A stretch of 64,000 nt of DNA from Eimeria necatrix (Eukaryota > Apicomplexa > Conoidasida > Eucoccidiorida > Eimeriidae), in assembly GCF_000499385.1 (NCBI RefSeq), contig NW_013654478.1, forward strand, positions 62,001-126,000, read 5' to 3'. Position numbers and translations under genes: made by a program. Positions 25,301 to 38,542 of the stretch are shown piece after piece (positions within the stretch are counted from its first letter, which is position 1; every line of letters begins with the position of its first letter). The notes beneath the pieces were generated by a model. It saw only the letters and a list, made by a program, of their open reading frames with translations. It searched no databases and had not been told where the DNA came from.

Positions 25301-28300
25301 GCTCGCTCTGAACCAGCAGCCCAGCTGCCCGCTGATCCTCACACACATTTAATACAGCCAGTGCAGTGGCCACATGAGCTACGAACGTCGAAAAGTAGAA
25401 ACGGTATCACCACGTAGGACGGCACGGACGGCGCGCCCCAGAAGCTGGTGAAATCAGGTTATCTCTTTTAGCACCTCTCATATCAGTCTACTCGGTTGCC
25501 TACTGCAAAAGACCTCGGCCCATTATACGCGTGCACGCCGCAGATAGCCCGGCAACCCGTATTCCCCTTCACAGATCGTAACATGAATACTGTGTATGCA
25601 CTTATGGCTATCAATATCACTATGTCTGCGCTCCAAGCCGAGAAAGTCGCCGGTGTGGCCGCACTGGGAGGCAACCTGTCCCGTTGCTCTAGCACTCTAA
25701 GGCCCCTCAACCCCACGTTTTCTAGCCTATGAGGTTGCTCAGCCCTCTCGATGAGGTCCTGTATGCCCTTAATTTCTGTTGATGGGCTTTGCTAGCACTG
25801 AATTTCTGTTGATGGGCTTTGCTAGCAATGAAGCAAATTTCGCTGCTCACCGTGGAATCGCCTAAGAGAGAATAGCCTCCAAAGTCTGGAGAGTATCTCC
25901 CGCCGTGTATGGGCTTGATGTTGAGGCCTGTCCTGTCAACAAACAGGCGGGGGGCCGATATGACGGCGACCAGCTGTTTGGGGCTGAGGAGTGGGACATA
26001 CGGGGCCACTTCGGCTGCGTCCTGCAGCACCTCTAGCTCCACTGGGGCCATATTCACCGATGGCAGCAGTATGCGGGCGACGACACCGTCCTGAAATGCC
26101 CCACACAGACGACGACTAACAGAATCGAAATGCACATCAAAAAGGCTCGCAAGCGCCGTTCTGCGTAGCAGGGAAACCTCCAGAGACAGATTCGGCGAAA
26201 AGCAGAGGCATGCAGCAACGACTCCCAGCCTTTGGAAAAAGAAAGTTGAAACGGCAAATCCGCATCATGAGCTACTGCTCTGGTGTTTGTCGGCGCAATC
26301 AATGGGAGCTAGGGCCCAGCTAGCTACACTACACCATAGTACGCAGCTTACCCCTGGCGCAAGGAAGTTTGGGAGCATTGGTGACCACTGCGCCCCGTCA
26401 AGTATTGTAAATCGCAGCCAGAGTGAAAGCTGGAGGCTTGGAGGGACCTCATAAACATAAAAAACAGACTGCCGGGTCAACGTGGCTTGGAGGACGGGGC
26501 GTTGCTGCAGGTCCTGCAGTCGCTGCACTGCTGACGCTGCGGGAGGCCTCCTGTGGGGCAAAGCCGTGGACGCTGGCTGGGTCCCTGAGCCACCCAACGT
26601 GGGAGGCAGGACACAAACATCCAACTCCGTCAATGTTGTATTTATGAGTGTCAAAGAGGGGAAAATTGTGAGGGTTCGTAGCATCCGTTCTGCTGGGAAG
26701 GCTGTCTTGTGATCTTCTTGCAACAAATGGAAAAAGAGGAGCTTCTCGCGCTTTATAAGTGAAGCAGCACTTTCTGCATCTTTCGCCGCAAGTACTGCTG
26801 CAGCGGTACAGCCGCGCTCTTCAGGTGGCACGTATGCACAATGTGCACTTTGTTGGCCGATACTTCGGTTCCGGGTGTCTATACATTCAGACCAGCCCGA
26901 ATAGGGCGCCATGTCAGGTGAAGAAGGGAAGGCCTGTAAGATACATAAGACATAAAGACATAAAAGATACAAGTGCAAGCTCTGAAGGCAAAATATGGCA
27001 GACAGCACATGGAGTTCAGCCACGGATTTGTAGACAAGCACGGACAGGCACATTCATGACGAAACCCGAAGGTAAACAAATTAAACGTCTAAAACAAGCA
27101 CAGCAAGCATCACGCATAAAAACAATAACAGCTGGTGGGATACAAGGAACTGCATTCGCCACTGAAGGACTACAGCAAGTAGCCTTCTGCTGAAGCGCAT
27201 TGACGGAACAAGCTGTAATAAAACAAGCCCACCTCTCCCTTCTCCGATTCCCTGTTGTCCGCAGCGAACGCTGCAGGGCGGAAACACACGAGGGCCCATC
27301 CAGACCCCAAGATCGCGTCTTGGGGCACTGACATGAAGTGTTGGTTTGGCAGCAGAAACGTGTATGCATGCTTGTTCGTCTGCTGCTCTTGCTGCTGGAA
27401 CGCTAGGGGCGACCACCCTGGACCGCCAAGCCTTCGGCTTCGAGTTGCTTCAACAGATATTTTCCGGCCGCTGGGATATCTTGCCACGTTTTTGCTGGTT
27501 GCACGTTGCAGCAGACGGAGCAGTTCTTGCTGCGACAAAAACTCCTGCGTGAGCTGCTCTTGCTGGTGCTCTTGCCTTTCTAGCATCCACTGGGGTATCT
27601 TCTGTAGCTGAGGATCAAGTGAAAGTACCTCCTTGAAGCTCTGCGTGTCCCCTGGCTGTGTATCGGGCTGATCCTGAAGCACGCTGAGCGGTGCTGCTGC
27701 AGTTGCTGCCACTGGCAGCAGCATAGGTCGTCTTCCCTTGTCCAGAAAACAAATTTCCAGAGGCATGCCACTGCGATTATGCAGAATCAGTGTAGAGGTA
27801 AGCAGCAGCAGCTTGTAGGAGGGGTGGGGGCTGAGCACCTGACCTACAAGCTCACATTCCCCTCGGCTGGCCCTCCTGTGGGAAGCATCTCCAACGTGCA
27901 ACAGGGACTTTCCCAGATCAAGCAAAGAGGGATGCTTCGGCGTTGTACCTCCTGTAGCGACAGACACAGAGATTCACACAAAAAGAGATGCATGCAGCAA
28001 CATAACGGCTTCACAAAGAGGCCCACTCTTTGCCTGCTGAAGAGAGGTAACAGACATATAGCAAGCAGCAACAAATGGAGGCTGTTGTCATAGGGGTGCG
28101 AAGGGCGAGTAATAGCTGTGCACCCTTCAAATTCGCTGCCAGTTGCTAGACACAGATACAGAAGCACATCTGGCATGCTTGATATGATACATTGAAAAAG
28201 ACAGCAAATGCAAGAAACGCGAAAGCCTACCAAGCATAACACCCCAACAAAGGACAGGACATGGCAAATATAGCTGCAGCACACTGATTGGTCGACAAGA

Positions 28301-31300
28301 AGTAATGGTGCAAAAAATTGGTCGCATTTCTCTGCTCCCCACTAGCTGGACCTTGAATTTTTCAAATGAGCGATGGTGCCGCCAAAATCTCACACACCAC
28401 TGCAGCCCACCTCGAGCAGCTCCCGAAGACTCAAAGCCTCCAGCAGAGTTCTGTAAAAGTTGCTGCTGCTGCTTAGCGGGGGAAGTCAAGGTGCGTGTCA
28501 CCATTGGGTTGCTTTCAGGTGGCTTCGTATCTCCAACCGCAGCCCCATGCAGAGCAGACTTTAACATTTGTTTCGTCTCATCCAGCAAGTTCGCAGGCCT
28601 TCCTGTGCGCTGAGGCGCCTGCTGTTGTTGCAGCTGCTCACAATTGGGCAGCATCAGAGTTACGCTGTAGCTTTTCATCGCCTCTACCAACACTGCCTGC
28701 ATTCCATGAGGGAAAGGCCCCACGCACTTTCTCCTCAGCTGTTGTTGCTGTTGGGCAGGAGCCTTCGCAGCCGAAACAGTTGCAGGAGGTGTGTCAGCAA
28801 CAGCAGGCTGTGTCTCATCTGTACCAAGAAGCTCGTCAATGGTCTTCGCTGTATCTCTGGTGCAGAGAAGACTGCGCAGGATATCTGCATACGAGACCTT
28901 GGGCAGCACCTCTGTCACTTGCTGCACTACCGAAATCGGAGGACAAAACGCGAGGAACACTCTCTGTCTTATGTGGGCACTCCGTGACGATTCAGCTGTG
29001 CGACCTTCCATGAGGGCCTCCAATGGCAGTGACATTGAGCCCCCTACCTGAAGCACCATCACCGCGCCTGTCGTCTCTCTCTCCTCGTCCTCGTCTGCAT
29101 CCTGCTGCTGTCCGTGCTGCTGCTGCTGCCCAGGCTGCTGCTGCTTTTCGCTTTGCTGCTGCTCGGAAACAAGCGTGAAAGCGTACAAACACTCTCCCGT
29201 GAGGTTGAGGTACCTGAACGGTGCTCCGCTGGCTTGGAGCTGCTGCGCTGCAGCAACGGCAGCAGCGGCATCTGCTGCATACCCCCGAGCCACAGTAGCA
29301 ATGGCAGACCTTTCTGAAGGCGATACTATTGCGGATTGTTTTCGATCTCCCGCGTCGTCTGCTCCCAAAGCAGACGGAGAACCTGACTTAGTGGTATCGG
29401 GGCCCAGCACCACACTCCCGGTTCGCGAGGCAGGGGTAGACGAAGGGCCCTTTGAGGGCCCCTGCTGGATGTGCTGTAGTAAGTAAGGGACAAACCAAGA
29501 CAACAGCCGACAGAGCTGAGGTGTAAGATTCAACAAAAACGGGCTGTAGCTGCTGATTAGCAGTGCCCTCGCCGCCTTCGAATTTGTCCACTGGTCTGGT
29601 GCAGCGACCCCCGCGGCAGCTGCTACTGCTGCAGCGGTACTACCGCTAGTGCTGTTACCCCTTAGCCTTTGCTGGTGCTGCTGTTGCAGCCTGTTCTCCA
29701 GCTTTAGGTCCCGTCTGTACACTACAGTCAGGGTCAACTGTTCTATGAATGGGTCCCAAGTTCCACTTTTTACGTTAAGGAAGCTGAAACCGCAGTGCAT
29801 GTCTGTCAACGACACCACGAGGCGCTGTCGAGAAATCCGACCCTTCAACTGACTCACAGACAAGTGTGCCTGCACCAGTGGAACAACCGATGCACGTAAA
29901 TCATCCAAAAGTAGCAGATCAACACCGTCCAACTGTACAACCACCCGAACGTCCTGAGCAACTTCCAACTGGTCTTCTTGCTGCTGCTCCTCGCGCTGTC
30001 GTGCCTGGAGCTGTTCCGGCTGCTGCAGTTGCCGCTGTTGTTGTTGCAGAGGGCTACCGCTTGACTGCTGTGCACTGGATGGCGCAGTATCAGCTTGCTG
30101 TTTTGCTGCAGGCGCTGGTGCTGCTTCTGAAGGGTTCATCTCAGTTGGGAAGAGAGCAACTGTTGGTCCATCAGAGTTGACGCCACGGAGAGCGCTCAGC
30201 AGCAGCGCAATGTCGTTGCTGCTAACACGAAGGAAGAACTCTGCAAATGCAAAAAAGAACATGCCTGTTACGACTTCAGCAAGGCTGTAAAAAGCGAACA
30301 GCAACAGCCCCAGCCGCGCTCTTGCTGCGGTTGCTGCTGCAGGTAAAGTGGTGTTGTGCAGCTTTGGAGCAGCAAGCTAAAACGGCAACAGCGGCAAAAG
30401 CAACACCAGCAGTACAACTGCGAACAATACGGTAGCAGAAGCACAAATCGCGACGCCAGGGTGGCAGAGCAAAAATCAGCTGAAGCAAAGGCCGAAGAAA
30501 AGGCAAAAATGATTGGGAACGGACGGGAAGGGTAGTGTTTCTCACTGGGTATGACAAGCTGCATTCGCACTTTTGTTGTCAGCGTTGAAAGCCGTTTTGC
30601 TGCTCTCTCAACCCCCACAGGGACAGTAGCTCCGCTGAGATACACGCTATGTCGCGTCGTGAGGGCGCGTGGCGCCTCGGCAGCAGCCGCAGCAGCAGCT
30701 GCTGTCGCGGCAGCTGCAGCCCCTGAAAATGCTCTCTGCATGGCCGACATCCGAGACTGCCCTGGGAGCTGGGCGGGGGTTGTCTCTGCGACATCATCAG
30801 TCTCATCTGCGTCACTATCTGCCTCGTCCTCCTCGGACTCTCCTTGATGCTGCTGTAGCTCTGCATCTGTTGCAGCTGCAAAGAAGATGCCTTTCCCGCG
30901 AGCTGACAAGCTCTCACACAGCAGCACTGCCCCCTCAGGCAGCATGGAGGGAATGAGCCGGCTGGCATCGGGCCACTTCCCGACCAGCAAACACTCTTCT
31001 CCATACCTATCCTGCTGTCCTCGCTGCTCCTGGCGGTCGTGCCCAACGCGGCCAGCAAGGGATGCCGAGCCTGTTAGCTGCTGCTGGCCGCCTTCCTCTG
31101 CAGTGTCTGCTTGCTGTTGTGGTTGTGTTGTGCGGAGCAACTGCCCAGTACCGAAGGAGGAGACCCTAGCGTACTCGTATGACATGCATCTAATGTTGCT
31201 GCTGCTGCTACTAACAGCAAACTCACCTTCGCCAGGAGCCGCCTCTAGCCGGGAGACCTTGCTGCTCTGTATCTCTAGCTGCTGCAAGCTAATAGCAGCG

Positions 31301-34300
31301 CCTTCAGACATCAGAGAGACAAAGAAGTCCCCGCTCCACACAATCAAAGGGGCGGTGGGGCTTTCAAGGTCCGAAAACACCACAAACTGCCCATTGAACA
31401 CGCTCAGGCTTATTATCGTGCTGGTGCTACTGTTGTCACTGCTGGAATTGCTGCTGCTGCGCCGATATGGCTGAGACTCTGCCGGCTGGGTTGCTGTCGG
31501 TCCTTTCTTCTCAAAGGTTCTTGAAACTGTGCGCGGTCCTAGGGGCGAGCTGCGCGCAGAGCTTGCTTGCTGCTCTTGTTGTTGCTGCCTCTTCTGTTCT
31601 TTCTGCTGCCGCTCCACCAAGAGCGGGGCTTGTGGTTTCGGGTACCGTTTCATGGTGCTGCATGCGTACGCATAAGAGAAATATTTGCCCAAGTCGGTGA
31701 AACCAACGACAAGTGCATATAAAGTGACATCTCTTAGCTCTACTTCAACCACTCCACTTCCTCCTCCGGAGCTCATATGTAGAGACACTGCAGGGCGGCA
31801 ATTTTCATCTCCATCCATAGCACTATCGTTGTTGCGTTCACTCTCCTCTATATCTCCTCCATCAGAAGTCCCCAGAGACTCTCGTGAGCACCCTTGGAAG
31901 TCTCCGGACACTCCTCCTGTGCAGTGAGCCAGCCTGCGGTAGTAGTTAATCGTGTTCGGCCGCAAGTCGTCTACAGCAAAAACATCCCCCGTAACCTGCA
32001 GCTGGAACTGCGTGCCCGCGTCTGCTGAAGTGGTCGCATCAGCAGTTACGGCAATGCGGTGTACCGTCAGCAGAGCCAGCGGAGTGTGGGGCCCCACAGA
32101 CGTCTCGAGCAGCAGCTTAGGGATACACAGGCGCACATCTAATCGAAGAACAGGCGACAGATCTTCCATGGGCTTGGCCTCTTGCGCCTTCTCAGCCTCG
32201 ACGCTCCCTTTTTCGCTGATTTGGCTGCTGCTGCCCACTGCCGTTGCAGTAGCAGCACTTGAATCAAGAGGGCATGCGCGCATTGTGTTAGAGTATCCTT
32301 GTCCGGTAAGGTTCTCGTTAAGCACATCAAAGAGGAGCGTGAGCTGCTCCCTAGAAAGATGCAACAACCAGGGTGAAGTCTCGACCACCACAGAGACACG
32401 CCCTGCTGCTTGCAGCCGTACACTCACGATGGCTGTCTCTAAGACTTTCCCCTCGACCGAAGTCATCGCGTCAACAGAATTCCCATCAGCTTCGGGGCCC
32501 CGCAGGGGCTTATCCACATTGTCTCTTGCGCTCAGCTGCATGCCTGAGAAGTCTAGTTTCAAGTTGAATGCCACATCATCCTGTACTGGTGCTGCTGCGA
32601 CGTCACGGGGCTCCCGCTTCTGTACTTGGCTTGTGCTGCTTGTGCTGACGGCGCTGGCTTCACCCTGCTGGCTAGCGGGCGCTGGCAAGCTGGTTCCTGC
32701 GCTGTCTTCGCCTGAGTCTCGCCGCGGGCCTCCCCCTTGGGGGCTCTCCTGACCGGGATCGGCAGCTACAGGGGTATAAGCATTACTGACTTGCAGAATG
32801 CCAGCGCTAAAGACAAAAAATCGGCCAAGACCCCGCAGTTCAACTTTAGCTGGCGCCACAGCAAGAGCGACCGACTCAGCTTCACTCTCTGGACGGGGAG
32901 ACTGCTCCTGTTTCTGTTGCAGCTGTTGTTGCTGCAGTGCAGGAATCGCTGCCTTGTTTTCAGGTACAAAAAAGAGTGGGCAGTCAATGTGAAGCGCGAA
33001 GAGAGAGCGAGAGCCTGTGGTGGCTTGTTTGACTGCTTCGTACGACTTAGAAATGAACAAATCAAATATGCCGTCTTCCAAGTAATTTATGATGGCCTGA
33101 ATGTCCTGTTGTATGTACACTAAACACATCTGATTCACACGACCTGAAACGCAAACTGAGAATGGAAGAGGATGGCCCGTTACAGGGTGCCCACCCCCGT
33201 ACTGTCGTATCTTCAGTGACACAAGAACCGGCTGGTTCTCCTCCTCCACGTCATGTCCCATTTGTTGCTCTAGCTGCTCCTGGTACTCTCTGGGGGCTAC
33301 AACACAACGGCCATTAAGAATTACTGCTGCATGTCTGATTGAGAGAAGCGTCTCGCTGTCCCCGTTGGGGTAGGCAGTCACGAGGGCGCAGACGTCTCTG
33401 ACTCCAACGCGACAACAGACAGAGCGGCCTTCCCAAAAAGACACGGCTGCTCCTTGAACAGTCAAATCCAGCGAAAGAGATACGGGTAAAGAGGCCCTCT
33501 CGCTCCTACTGCTGCTACTCCTAAGGGCGGAAGGTTGGTTCCCCTGCTGCACGTTGGTGCCTGAGAGAGCAGCCAAAGGAGGCATCTCGCCTCCAACCTC
33601 CATACCCGTACGCATCCAAGGAACTCCGTTGATGTTTCCGTCACCTGAACTGCTGCTGCCGGTGCTGCTGCTGTTTCCACTGGCGGTAGGAGATGATGGA
33701 GAGGCGGGTTTTGCCTGGTCGCTGCCGTCACCGCGGGCGAGTGAACTTTGCATGGCTTGGAGAGCGTCGTGCAGAGCTGCGAATGCGGCGTCTGACAAAA
33801 ACGGAGGTCTGGCGAAGGTTTCTGCTGCTGCGGAGAGCTGCTGGTGCAGCTGCTGTTTGTACAACTGTGCAGTCTGGATAATTTGACGAAGAGACTGTTG
33901 TCTCCAGTGGAACTCCGCCGGAAGCACAACCAGGGAGACTTTTGTTTGTGGGCTGCCTTCCTTGCTGTACTTAAGAGACAGTCGCAGGCTACGTGCGTCC
34001 CCAGCGCCTCCTTCAGGTTCATCCAGTGGCTCATCTAAGGCGTCGTGGAAAGACTCGGCCTGCTGTCCTAGCGTGTCAGCGTGAGACAGCGCACTCCTAT
34101 ATTGTTCTATGGACAAAGAAGGCTGTGGCGAGATGGCGGCACTCGACGCCTTGACAGAAAAAGCAGACAGAGAAACAAAATCCCAATAAGTACGCACTAG
34201 CAATACAGCCATCCAAAACAAAAGCCTCGTACGGAAAAAACAGAAGAAGCAGACATAGACACACAGCAATGAACGGGAAGGCGCGATAGTATACAGGCAG

Positions 34301-37300
34301 CCCAGTGGAGACCGCAGCAAGCCATTTGCTGTAGCCTCCTCTCCATGACAAAGCCGTATGGCTTTATAGCGAAAGTTAGAGAGATCTGGCCAGATCCCCT
34401 CTTTCGGGATCTTTGATCTAGGTTTACGGCAGCAATTTAGTCAATGTTACAGCTCTTAGCCCGGAAAAGAGTGCAAGTGAGTCTGTACCTGCTGGTCAAG
34501 CGACTGAAAGAGCAGCGAGTCCGTGGAGGGGTCAGAAATAAAGGCATCTCTTAGCGCTGCAGTTACACTGCAGATTCCTTCTCCAGAGTCAGCCCCAACA
34601 TCTACCTCCAAATCTGAAATCTGGGCCTTCAGCACCCCCTTCTCGTTTGTACCACTGCTGCTGTGAACAATAAATCCGCACTGCCTAAACCGCCACGTGG
34701 ACTCAAGGACAAAACTTCTCCCATTACAGCTGTCGCTGGTGCTGCTGCTACTGCTATCGTCGTCAGGGGAGGCTGGTGCAGCTCGCAGCGCTGCTGGAAT
34801 CTCTTTGATTGTCTGTAAAGCCGTTCCAGCTGCAGAGGGGACGTGGCTGCCATGTTTCGCAGCCTCCTCACCCCCACGAACGGCAGCTGGTGTAGAAGCA
34901 GCAGCCGAAGCTGCAAATGAAGCTGCAAGAGCGTTTGGGGGAAGAGATGGCTGCATGACGGACTTGGCCAGTGAAGCGGGGACCGCGAGCAGGAGGGCGA
35001 CTGCCTCTGGCGTAGCCTCAAGGTATATCTGTTCAAACGAAACGTCCAGTTTTATCTGGCACAATTTTTCAACCTGTAAATGCATGTGGATCGGGATAGG
35101 GCGCAGCAGAGACACCTCGCGGGCATCTTTAGGAGCGCACAGTAGCCGCGTCTCATTGAGGTCTATCAGGGCCCGTATAGAGTCGTACGGGCAGGGTCCG
35201 TCGGTCTTCAGCGCCAATGTCCCCAGATGCACAGACACACTGCCCGCTGCCAGCGAGTCGAAGTGGAAAATTGGAGCAGCAATATTAAGTTCAAGCTGCA
35301 GCAATGCCGGCAGGCGATGCACGGCAGCAGCGTACACTGTCTCTCCCTTCTCTCGCAGCCCCTCCACGAACTCTCGCGCACGCATAGCGCCGAGGTCCCG
35401 CTGCAGCTGCTCTGGCGCCTCGCTATCTGAAGAGCCAGCAGCTGTCGTGCTCTCAGCAGGCTCACTTGCGGGAACTCTGGGCACAGCTGTGGAAGAGCCA
35501 GGAGACTCAGCGCTCTCTAAGCGCCTGACGTCGTCTGGGGTGTCAAAAACAAAGAAGGCGCAAAGCGTCTTCAGGAGGTCCGGGCGCACAGATGCCACAA
35601 CAGGGGCCAAATGGATAGACACACAGAGGATATTCCCTCGAGGGGTGAGCTGGTGCTGCAGCACAAACCTAGCTGCTGCTAGAGAGTTGGGAGACGCACG
35701 CAGTATTGCTGATGGCAGCTGCATCAGCTTTCCTGTCTCTCCGAATATACCCACGCGCGTTCTGCCGTAGGGGCTGCTGGTGCTGCTACTGCTGTCTCCT
35801 TCGCTGCGGAAGTGCACAAGAGCGTGCTTCTTCTGACGGATCGTGAAATCTGCCAGAGAAAAAGAGAAAGCCCACTCTGCATTGTCTTCTCCTGAATAAT
35901 CTTGACGGTTGCAGCAGTCTAAGGAGGCGCGAAGCCCACGAAGAGACACAGAGATAAAAGATGAAAAATTCCCTTCAGCCGTCCCTGGTGTTACTGTCTC
36001 CGTTGTTAGGTTCTCTGCTGGTATTTGTTCCGCTCCTGCTGCCTCTATAACAGGTGAAAGCGCCGTGCATTCCCGTGGGGGCAGCGGGAACTCATCTGGG
36101 AGATCTGAGGGCCTCTGTAACGCTACTTCAGATTCACTGCCTTCTCTATACATGTCCTCTTCATCTTCATCATCCTCCAGAGACACCCGAAACTGTAACA
36201 AATCAAAACTTAGATGGTACTTTGAGGGCAGATCCATACCCTGCAGAATCTCGTCCTTCTGCGCACGAAAACACGACCAGACCTTACAGCCTGCATGCCT
36301 AACATTTTGCATTACACTGTGAGTAACGCTCAAGCTTGAAACAAGAATGCCTGTGTCTGCCTGGATATCTGCCCTTTTCTTAGTCTCGCTGGTGTCTGAC
36401 TTGCCTGCACAGAGTCCATGATCAGTTGTATGTCCTCCTGAGTAATGAGCGGTTGTTCGTCTCCCTCTTGCTGTTCATCTTGCTGCTGCGGCTGGACCCG
36501 CCCTGCGGTCCACTGCCACCATCTCCTTGGAGGGGGTTTGGGGTGTCTCAGTTCGTGCACCTTTTGTGTCTCTTCTAGGACTCGGTTTGTTGCTTCCCTG
36601 CAAATGCTCCGCCACTTCGCTAGCTGCATGCTCAAAAAGTACCAGAGCTAAGTTCTAAACGTCAAGGTCGAAGTTGCACGTGTTACTGGCCTCTAATGTG
36701 TCCCTCTATCTTCTGGTAAACTCTAGTCATTCAACATCCCCTCCTCTACGGTTCGCTCTCTGCTGCGTCACTGAGGGACCCCATCGTTTACCTAACCCTC
36801 TTTGGGTGCAGACACGTATTGCAAGCCGCTACAGTTCAGAAGCCCTGCAAGACTTACATGGCGAACCCCCACAACGTCATAAAGCACCTGCAAGCGCCTC
36901 TGCTCTTTCTCTGTCAATGGCTGTACTCCCTTGACCCCTGCCTCCACCTGAAGCTGGCGTCCATACAGCGCAGTAAACTCCCGCTGAGTCTTCCCATTCC
37001 CCTCCAAGTCCTCAGGAGCAAGGCACACTGTGTGGGCCTCCCGCAGCAGCAGCCTCTCGCAGCGTTTTCGCCGTACTCCAGCCTCATGCAGTAGCTGCAG
37101 CAAAGCTGCTAACTGAGCCTTCCCTATGGCCACTCCATGGCTTTCCTTCAAGACCTCCAGCCGAGCAGAGAACTCGTGCTTTGCTGCTGCATGAGCTATT
37201 GTCAAGCGCACATGGAGTGGCTTCAGGATATACCTGCAGCGTCCTGTCTTGCTGCCCTCGGTTCCCGTTGCTCTTCCCGATGCAGCCGCCGCTGCCCTTG

Positions 37301-38542
37301 CACCTGATGTTCCTGTCCCACCTGAGGACACAGGTGACTGACGATGCCACTGCCGCGACTGTTCTCTCGAAGGCGCTCCAGAGGCAACAGGGCTTTCAAA
37401 AGAGAAGGAAGAAGTTCTTGCGGAGCTCCCAGTTTCCGTTGCCTTCTTTTCTGTCTGTAGCGAACCGCATGCAACGACCCCAGACAGCCACAAACAACAA
37501 GCACACCGCTACTTAGCAGCTAGAACGAAGAGCTGCGCAGAACAACAGATGGATAGACAGCGAGCTATTCACAACCCCGACTGCATGTTCCCATCCCTGT
37601 TTGGCATACCTGTGTTGCTGGGGCCTCCGTTGACCGCCCTTGGAGCTCTTCGTCATGCAACTCTGTGCTGACAGCGTAAGCCTCCTCTGGAGAGCTGCTT
37701 CTGCCTTTTCCTTCTTCTGAAGCAGACCCAGGAGACGCTCCTACTTGAGCCCCCTTAGAAAAGGTCTGAGGGCTCCCGAGGTGTAACTCTGCATCCACTT
37801 CCGACTCTTCCTCGAGCTCGGTTGCCGAGGTGTCCCTTGCTGCTGCTACTGCTGCTACTTTCCTCTTGTCCAGCGCACAATATGCGGCTAGGCCTGTCAG
37901 CTCGCAAGCCTTGTAAAAGTTCTGCTGTTGCTGTTGTTGCTGGTCTTGGCGTGTCCATGTTTCATCAGTGTTGTGCAGAGACATGCGTTCCAGCAGTATT
38001 CCCGCTTTGAATCCCCTCCCGTGATCTACAAGAGCAAGGTGAATACCTTTGATACTGACCTGCAACGTACTGAGTACCTTATTAGCGAGGCGAAAGAAGA
38101 AACCTCCCTCGGCGTCTTTCCCCGGCTGCTGCTGCTGCTGCTGCTGCAGTTGCTGCTGCAACTGCTGCCGAACTTCCTGGAGTTGACCCTCACAAGCTTC
38201 TACTTGCTGCATTTTGGTAAGTCTGAGTTGCTGCTGCAGTTCCGCGTCCGCCTGCCGGGGAATGGGTTTTGGCTCGAGCATTAAATACACATCTTGTATG
38301 TCCACACATACGGGAGATGAGCCCAAGCTAGCCCAAGGAATCTTGAGGGTAATTTTCCCTATGCGACCCCAGGCAAACTTGAAAGGAATGCCTAGTAGGT
38401 CAGAGACCTCCGGTTTTACATACAATTCTGTTAGCTCAACGTTGCCGCTCCACACGGCCACAGACAATTTTTCCTTGCTGATACCCTGCACGTAAGGAGC
38501 CAGGTAGCGGCTTAGCAGCCGCTCAACAACTGACTCCAACAT
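19322..38542 (-). CDS. VPS13: VPS13-family bridge-like lipid transfer protein
   Basis: Predicted to form a hydrophobic groove moving phospholipids between membranes at contact sites. Exons: 38542-37610, 37454-36858, 36623-36405, 36258-34489, 34149-30546, 30240-~28350, ~27955-27233, 26933-26352, 26090-25851, 25378-25100, 23487-23147, 23000-22746, 22383-22120, 21967-21812, 21347-21150, 20826-20225, 19904-19322; about 4400 residues. The N-terminus (MLESVVERLLSRYLAPYV, then GNVELTELYVKPE) is the chorein motif. The middle has extended-chorein segments such as DLPSKYHLSFDLLQF, heavily interrupted by Gln/Ser/Ala runs. SHR-binding-like segments include LILHNRSGMPLEI and SVVYGWPFPF. The end has the VPS13_C/ATG2_C-like glycine-rich helices (VTKPIEGAQKEGVGGFLKG) and a possible PH-like tail. 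Two junctions need GC donors (36404 and 25099). The junctions exon 6/7 and 9/10 do not close in phase; a missed short exon is likely. ATG at 38542 fits the family start exactly. Confidence 0.92.
25771..25830. repeat. 30-bp tandem duplication inside a VPS13 intron
   Basis: The block starting aatttctgttgatgggcttt at 25771 is repeated at 25801, with 27 or more identical leading bases. It lies just past the exon 9 donor of VPS13 (exon ends 25851), within the intron reaching to 25379. Confidence 0.85.
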
